A stretch of 55,412 nt of DNA from an uncultured Gammaproteobacteria bacterium (GTDB taxonomy: Bacteria; Pseudomonadota; Gammaproteobacteria; PS1; Pseudothioglobaceae), in assembly GCA_902512305.1 (NCBI GenBank), contig CABXIU010000010.1, positions 1 through 55,412 of the forward strand, read 5' to 3'. Under the pieces are notes generated by a model. It saw only the letters and a program-made list of their open reading frames with translations, had not been told where the DNA came from and did no database searches. Of this stretch, positions 52,872-55,412 are shown piece by piece. Both the position numbers and the translations under genes were made by a program. Each line of letters opens with the position of its first letter. Position 1 is the first letter of the stretch.

Positions 52872-53318
52872 TTAAGATAGCTTGGTTTTAATGATCTGTG
52901 ATACTTGACCCATATCTGCTTTGCCGTCTAGCTGACCTTTTAGAACACCCATGAGTTTACCCATATCTTTCATAGAGTCAGCGCCTTCATCAGTAATAAC
53001 TTTAACGACAGCAGCTTCAATTTCATCCTGGCTAAGTTGTTTAGGCATGTAATTGTTAATTATTGATAGCTCTGCTTCTTCAACCTCAACTAGGTCAGTT
53101 CTACCAGCATCTGAAAATTGAGAGATAGAGTCTTTGCGTTGCTTAACCATTTTTTGAATCACAGCCATGACTTGATTATCATCCAAATCAATTCGATCAT
53201 CTATTTCTTTTTGTTTGATTGACCCAAGAATCATGCGAATAGCTTTAAGAGCAGCTTTGTCCTGAGCCTTCAAAGCCAACTTCATATCCTCGGTAATGAG
53301 TTGTTTGAGCTTAGACAT
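52872..53318 (-). CDS. yqeY: GatB/YqeY domain protein
   Basis: This 148-residue helical protein matches stand-alone YqeY: KLKQLITEDMKLALKAQDK at the N-terminus, IRMILGSIKQKEID, then MVKQRKDSISQFSDAGR and the C-terminal GKLMGVLKGQLDGKADMGQV. The domain resembles the tRNA-binding tail of GatB, and a role in tRNA-dependent amidation or quality control has been suggested; function is not established. It follows rpsU by 30 bases, the common rpsU-yqeY pairing. Confidence 0.92.
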   Translation of the reverse strand: MSKLKQLITEDMKLALKAQDKAALKAIRMILGSIKQKEIDDRIDLDDNQVMAVIQKMVKQRKDSISQFSDAGRTDLVEVEEAELSIINNYMPKQLSQDEIEAAVVKVITDEGADSMKDMGKLMGVLKGQLDGKADMGQVSQIIKTKLS

Positions 53319-53348
53319 TGTATTATTTAATTAAGCACCAAAAGGACT

Positions 53349-53564
53349 TTAGTACATACGTTTACGGTGAATTCTATTTTTTGACATTTCCTTATGAGTT
53401 CTTTTAACAGCTGCAGCTTTTTTACGCTTATTAACCCATGTAGGCTTTTCAAAAAATTCTTTTTTTCTTACATCTGTAATAACGCCTGCTCTATCACATA
53501 GGCGTCTAAAACGACGAAGTGCAATATCAAATGGTTCGTTCTCTCTTACTTTGATTGATGGCAT
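53349..53564 (-). CDS. rpsU: 30S ribosomal protein S21
   Basis: This 71-residue basic protein matches S21 across its length: [21 protein letters not shown], then the [22 protein letters not shown] segment. It sits near the anti-Shine-Dalgarno end of 16S rRNA and aids initiation. It is placed 13 bases after the L17 gene, so it extends the alpha operon instead of heading rpsU-dnaG-rpoD as in E. coli. Confidence 0.97.
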   Translation of the reverse strand: MPSIKVRENEPFDIALRRFRRLCDRAGVITDVRKKEFFEKPTWVNKRKKAAAVKRTHKEMSKNRIHRKRMY

Positions 53565-53577
53565 ATACTAGTTTCCT

Positions 53578-54108
53578 TTAAGATTCTTTTTTTGCAGCTT
53601 TAGCTGCTTTTTTTGGTGTCGCAGCTTTAGCTTCTTTCTTTGGTGTCGAAGCTTTAGCTGCTTTTTTTGGTGTCGCAGCTTTAGCTTCTTTCTTTGGTGT
53701 CGCAGCTTTAGCTTCTTTCTTTGGTGCCTCTACCACAACCTCTTCCTGGCCTTCAAAATCAACCAACTGCACTAGAGCCATTGGAGCTTTATCTCCAGTA
53801 CGAAATCCTGCTTTGAGTATACGAATATAGCCGCCAGGGCGATTCTTATAAAAAGGACCTAATTGTGTAAATAATTTAGCAACCATTGCATCATCTCTCA
53901 ATTTTGAGAAGATATGACGACGGTTTGCAATACTATCAGCCTTAGCTCTTGTAATCAACGGCTCGATTACACGTCTTAGCTCTTTAGCTTTAGGTAAAGT
54001 AGTTTTAATTGTTTCATGCAAAATCAAAGAATTAGCCATGTTTTTAAACATAGCTTTCCTGTGTGATGAATTTCTATTAAGTTGTCTTCCTGACTTTCTG
54101 TGTCTCAT
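53578..54108 (-). CDS. rplQ: 50S ribosomal protein L17 with histone-like repetitive tail
   Basis: Residues 1-118 are a normal L17 ([59 protein letters not shown]). An extra 58-residue tail follows. After an acidic linker ([10 protein letters not shown]) come five 9-residue units, PKKEAKAAT or PKKAAKAST-like, at residues 129-173, then KES. E. coli L17 has about 127 residues and no such tail. The tail is strongly basic and resembles H1-like or Alba-like DNA-binding tails, though a ribosomal RNA contact is equally possible. It lies 9 bases after rpoA. Confidence 0.96.
   Translation of the reverse strand: MRHRKSGRQLNRNSSHRKAMFKNMANSLILHETIKTTLPKAKELRRVIEPLITRAKADSIANRRHIFSKLRDDAMVAKLFTQLGPFYKNRPGGYIRILKAGFRTGDKAPMALVQLVDFEGQEEVVVEAPKKEAKAATPKKEAKAATPKKAAKASTPKKEAKAATPKKAAKAAKKES
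53590..53724 (-). repeat. five tandem 27-bp units inside rplQ
   Basis: Five in-frame copies of a 27-base unit encode PKK(E/A)AKA(A/S)(T/K). The copies are nearly identical at DNA level; for example the plus strand repeats GGTGTCGCAGCTTTAGC. Near identity implies recent slippage or gene conversion, so copy number probably varies between strains. Confidence 0.9.
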
Positions 54109-54117
54109 TGTATATCC

Positions 54118-55098
54118 TTATTCACTCATTAAGTCAACTGGCGGCCAGTTTTCAATTTCAGTACCTAGCTCTAAGTTCTTTTCGGTTAAAACTTCTTTAA
54201 TTTCGTTAAGTGATTTACGTCCCAAGTTAGGAGTTCTTAATAAGTCCTGCTCAGATTTTTGGATTAAATCACCAATATAGTATATATGCTCTGCTTTTAA
54301 GCAATTCGCTGAACGTACTGTAAGCTCGAGTTCATCAACAGCAGAAAGATACATCGGAGGGAAATCATCTGAAGTTGGCTCAGGTGGTACCTCAATAACT
54401 GGCTCTAACTCAACAAATGATGATAACTGTTCTTGTAAAATGGTAGCGGCTCTTTTAACTGCATCTTCAGCATCTACTGAACCATTTGTCTCGATTACAA
54501 TATTTAACCTATCAAGATTAACTTTTTGCTCAACTCGAGCAGACTCTACGGTGAAGCTAACTCTTTTGATTGGTGAAAAACTAGCATCTAATTGGATGCT
54601 TCCAATAGTTTCAGAGTCACCAGGTCTTGCAACAGCAACGTCATAACCAACACCAGTACTAATCCCAAGTGTCATTCTAATTTTCCCACCCTCACTAATA
54701 CTAGCGATAACCTTTTCAGGGTTGAAAACAGAAACGTCAGTACCATTTGCCTCGATATCAGCTACAGTAAGTTCACATGGACCCTCTTTTTCAATAATAA
54801 CAGTTGCACTATCACTTGCATTGAGTCTAATTGAAGCTTCTTTGAGATTTAAAAGGATATCTAGCACATCTTCTTGGACGCCTTCAATAGTTGAAAATTC
54901 ATGCATCACTCCATCAATAGCTACTTCTGTAATAGCAGAACCAACCATTGAAGATAATAATGTTCTTCTTATTGAATTACCTAGAGTATGGCCAAATCCA
55001 CGTTCAAAAGGCTCAAGAACAACACGATATTCATTCTTAGATATTTCGACAGAATCTATTAGTTTTGGTTTTAAAAAATCTCTTGCACTTCCTTGCAT
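54118..55098 (-). CDS. rpoA: DNA-directed RNA polymerase alpha subunit
   Basis: This 326-residue subunit has the N-terminal dimerisation domain ([47 protein letters not shown]) and a C-terminal domain (about 245-310) with [22 protein letters not shown] and [13 protein letters not shown], which contacts UP elements and activators. The length is near the usual 329. It lies 9 bases before rplQ and 9 bases after rpsD, in the alpha operon. Confidence 0.98.
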   Translation of the reverse strand: MQGSARDFLKPKLIDSVEISKNEYRVVLEPFERGFGHTLGNSIRRTLLSSMVGSAITEVAIDGVMHEFSTIEGVQEDVLDILLNLKEASIRLNASDSATVIIEKEGPCELTVADIEANGTDVSVFNPEKVIASISEGGKIRMTLGISTGVGYDVAVARPGDSETIGSIQLDASFSPIKRVSFTVESARVEQKVNLDRLNIVIETNGSVDAEDAVKRAATILQEQLSSFVELEPVIEVPPEPTSDDFPPMYLSAVDELELTVRSANCLKAEHIYYIGDLIQKSEQDLLRTPNLGRKSLNEIKEVLTEKNLELGTEIENWPPVDLMSE

Positions 55099-55107
55099 AT
55101 TTAATTC

Positions 55108-55412
55108 CTATTTAGAATATAGTTCAACGATTAATTGCTCTGAAATATCAGAAGATAATTCATCACGAGCTGGAACGGTCTTAAAGACTCCTTTTAATGA
55201 CTTGTCATCAACATCGACCCAATCAGCTATTCCATTTTGGCCAGAAATCTCAACTGCAAGTTGAATTCGGCTTTGTTTTTTTGCTTTTTCTCTTACTGAA
55301 ATTTCATCATTTACACTGACCTGAAAAGAAGGGATATTTATCACCTTTCCATTCACTAAAATTGACTTGTGAGATACTAATTGTCTTGCTTCAGCACGCG
55401 TTGAAGAAAAAC
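55108..55412 (-). CDS. rpsD: 30S ribosomal protein S4, partial (5' end outside window)
   Basis: The last 101 codons or so are present; the gene continues beyond the right edge in the same frame, and the internal GTG at 55356 is not the start. The S4 RNA-binding domain is visible: [19 protein letters not shown], then the S4 tail [19 protein letters not shown] and the ending [26 protein letters not shown]4 nucleates 30S assembly and autoregulates the alpha operon in E. coli. Position directly upstream of rpoA confirms the identity. Confidence 0.96.
   Translation of the reverse strand, partial: FSSTRAEARQLVSHKSILVNGKVINIPSFQVSVNDEISVREKAKKQSRIQLAVEISGQNGIADWVDVDDKSLKGVFKTVPARDELSSDISEQLIVELYSK

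Noticed and set aside
54722-55264. 180-residue plus-strand open frame opposite rpoA/rpsD
   Set aside because: It is antisense to two highly conserved essential genes and shows no domain or ribosome-binding site; a shadow frame.
1-55412. tRNA/rRNA genes, CRISPR arrays, insertion sequences, prophage or att sites
   Set aside because: Gaps between genes are short and show no cloverleaf-like, repeat-spacer or transposase signals; nothing supportable was found by eye.

Overview
This is a compact, AT-rich chromosomal window with gammaproteobacterial gene content. The core gene orders are hemL-holB-tmk-mltG-pabC-pepA, tig-clpP-clpX-hflX-lon and rpsD-rpoA-rplQ. Together with ABC uptake of quaternary amines, beta-oxidation genes, two TSUP permeases and very short spacers, they suggest a free-living, streamlined marine gammaproteobacterium. 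A relative of the SUP05/Arctic96BD-19 (Thioglobaceae) lineage is my best guess, but that is inference from style and content only. I see no tRNA, rRNA, CRISPR array, insertion sequence or prophage, and no gene-free stretch above about 130 bases.

Layout. (1) 1-8.7 kb: a leftward housekeeping run (pepA, pabC, mltG, tmk, holB, hemL, partial LOG-family gene), with dsbC-rsmB diverging rightward. (2) 8.7-15.6 kb: the protein quality-control block tig-clpP-clpX-hflX-lon, leftward. (3) 15.6-29 kb: an accessory metabolic block. It holds an enolase-superfamily dehydratase/racemase and a GMC (choline-dehydrogenase-like) oxidoreductase, a divergent TSUP permease, a rightward proX-proW-proV-SDR operon for betaine-type compounds, two c-type cytochromes, and a leftward thioesterase - acyl-CoA dehydrogenase - NDP-forming acyl-CoA synthetase - caiD operon. 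(4) 29-35 kb: engB plus an AddB-like Fe-S nuclease, cca, msrB, a second TSUP permease and tdk. (5) 35-48 kb: acetoacetyl-CoA synthetase with an M81 (MlrC-like) protein, then a six-gene beta-oxidation operon (fadE, FadN-like multifunctional enzyme, thiolase, nitronate-monooxygenase-like flavoprotein, DUF2889, fadD). (6) 48-53 kb: an AraC-type regulator converging on putA. (7) 52.9-55.4 kb: partial rpsD, rpoA, an L17 gene with a histone-like repetitive tail, rpsU and yqeY.

How the genes may work together. The most interesting unit is the 19.3-29.0 kb block. The crotonase is unusually close to E. coli CaiD (carnitinyl-CoA dehydratase), and the hotdog thioesterase resembles betainyl-CoA thioesterases of aerobic carnitine catabolism. 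With a CoA ligase, an acyl-CoA dehydrogenase, an SDR and a ProXWV-type transporter next to them, they can be drawn as a beta-oxidation-like route: gamma-butyrobetaine/crotonobetaine/carnitine -> CoA ester -> carnitinyl-CoA -> 3-dehydrocarnitinyl-CoA -> betainyl-CoA -> glycine betaine. The beta-keto acid cleavage enzyme and the classical L-carnitine dehydrogenase known from Pseudomonas/Sinorhizobium are not in the window. The ligase, dehydrogenase and SDR assignments are therefore inference.

Sequence-level signals: a rho-independent terminator between proX and proW; inverted repeats in the GMC/TSUP, fadE and putA control regions; an overlapping mini-ORF at the AraC gene start; and a 5 x 27-bp in-frame repeat in rplQ. 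Comparisons with named family members are from memory; no search was run.
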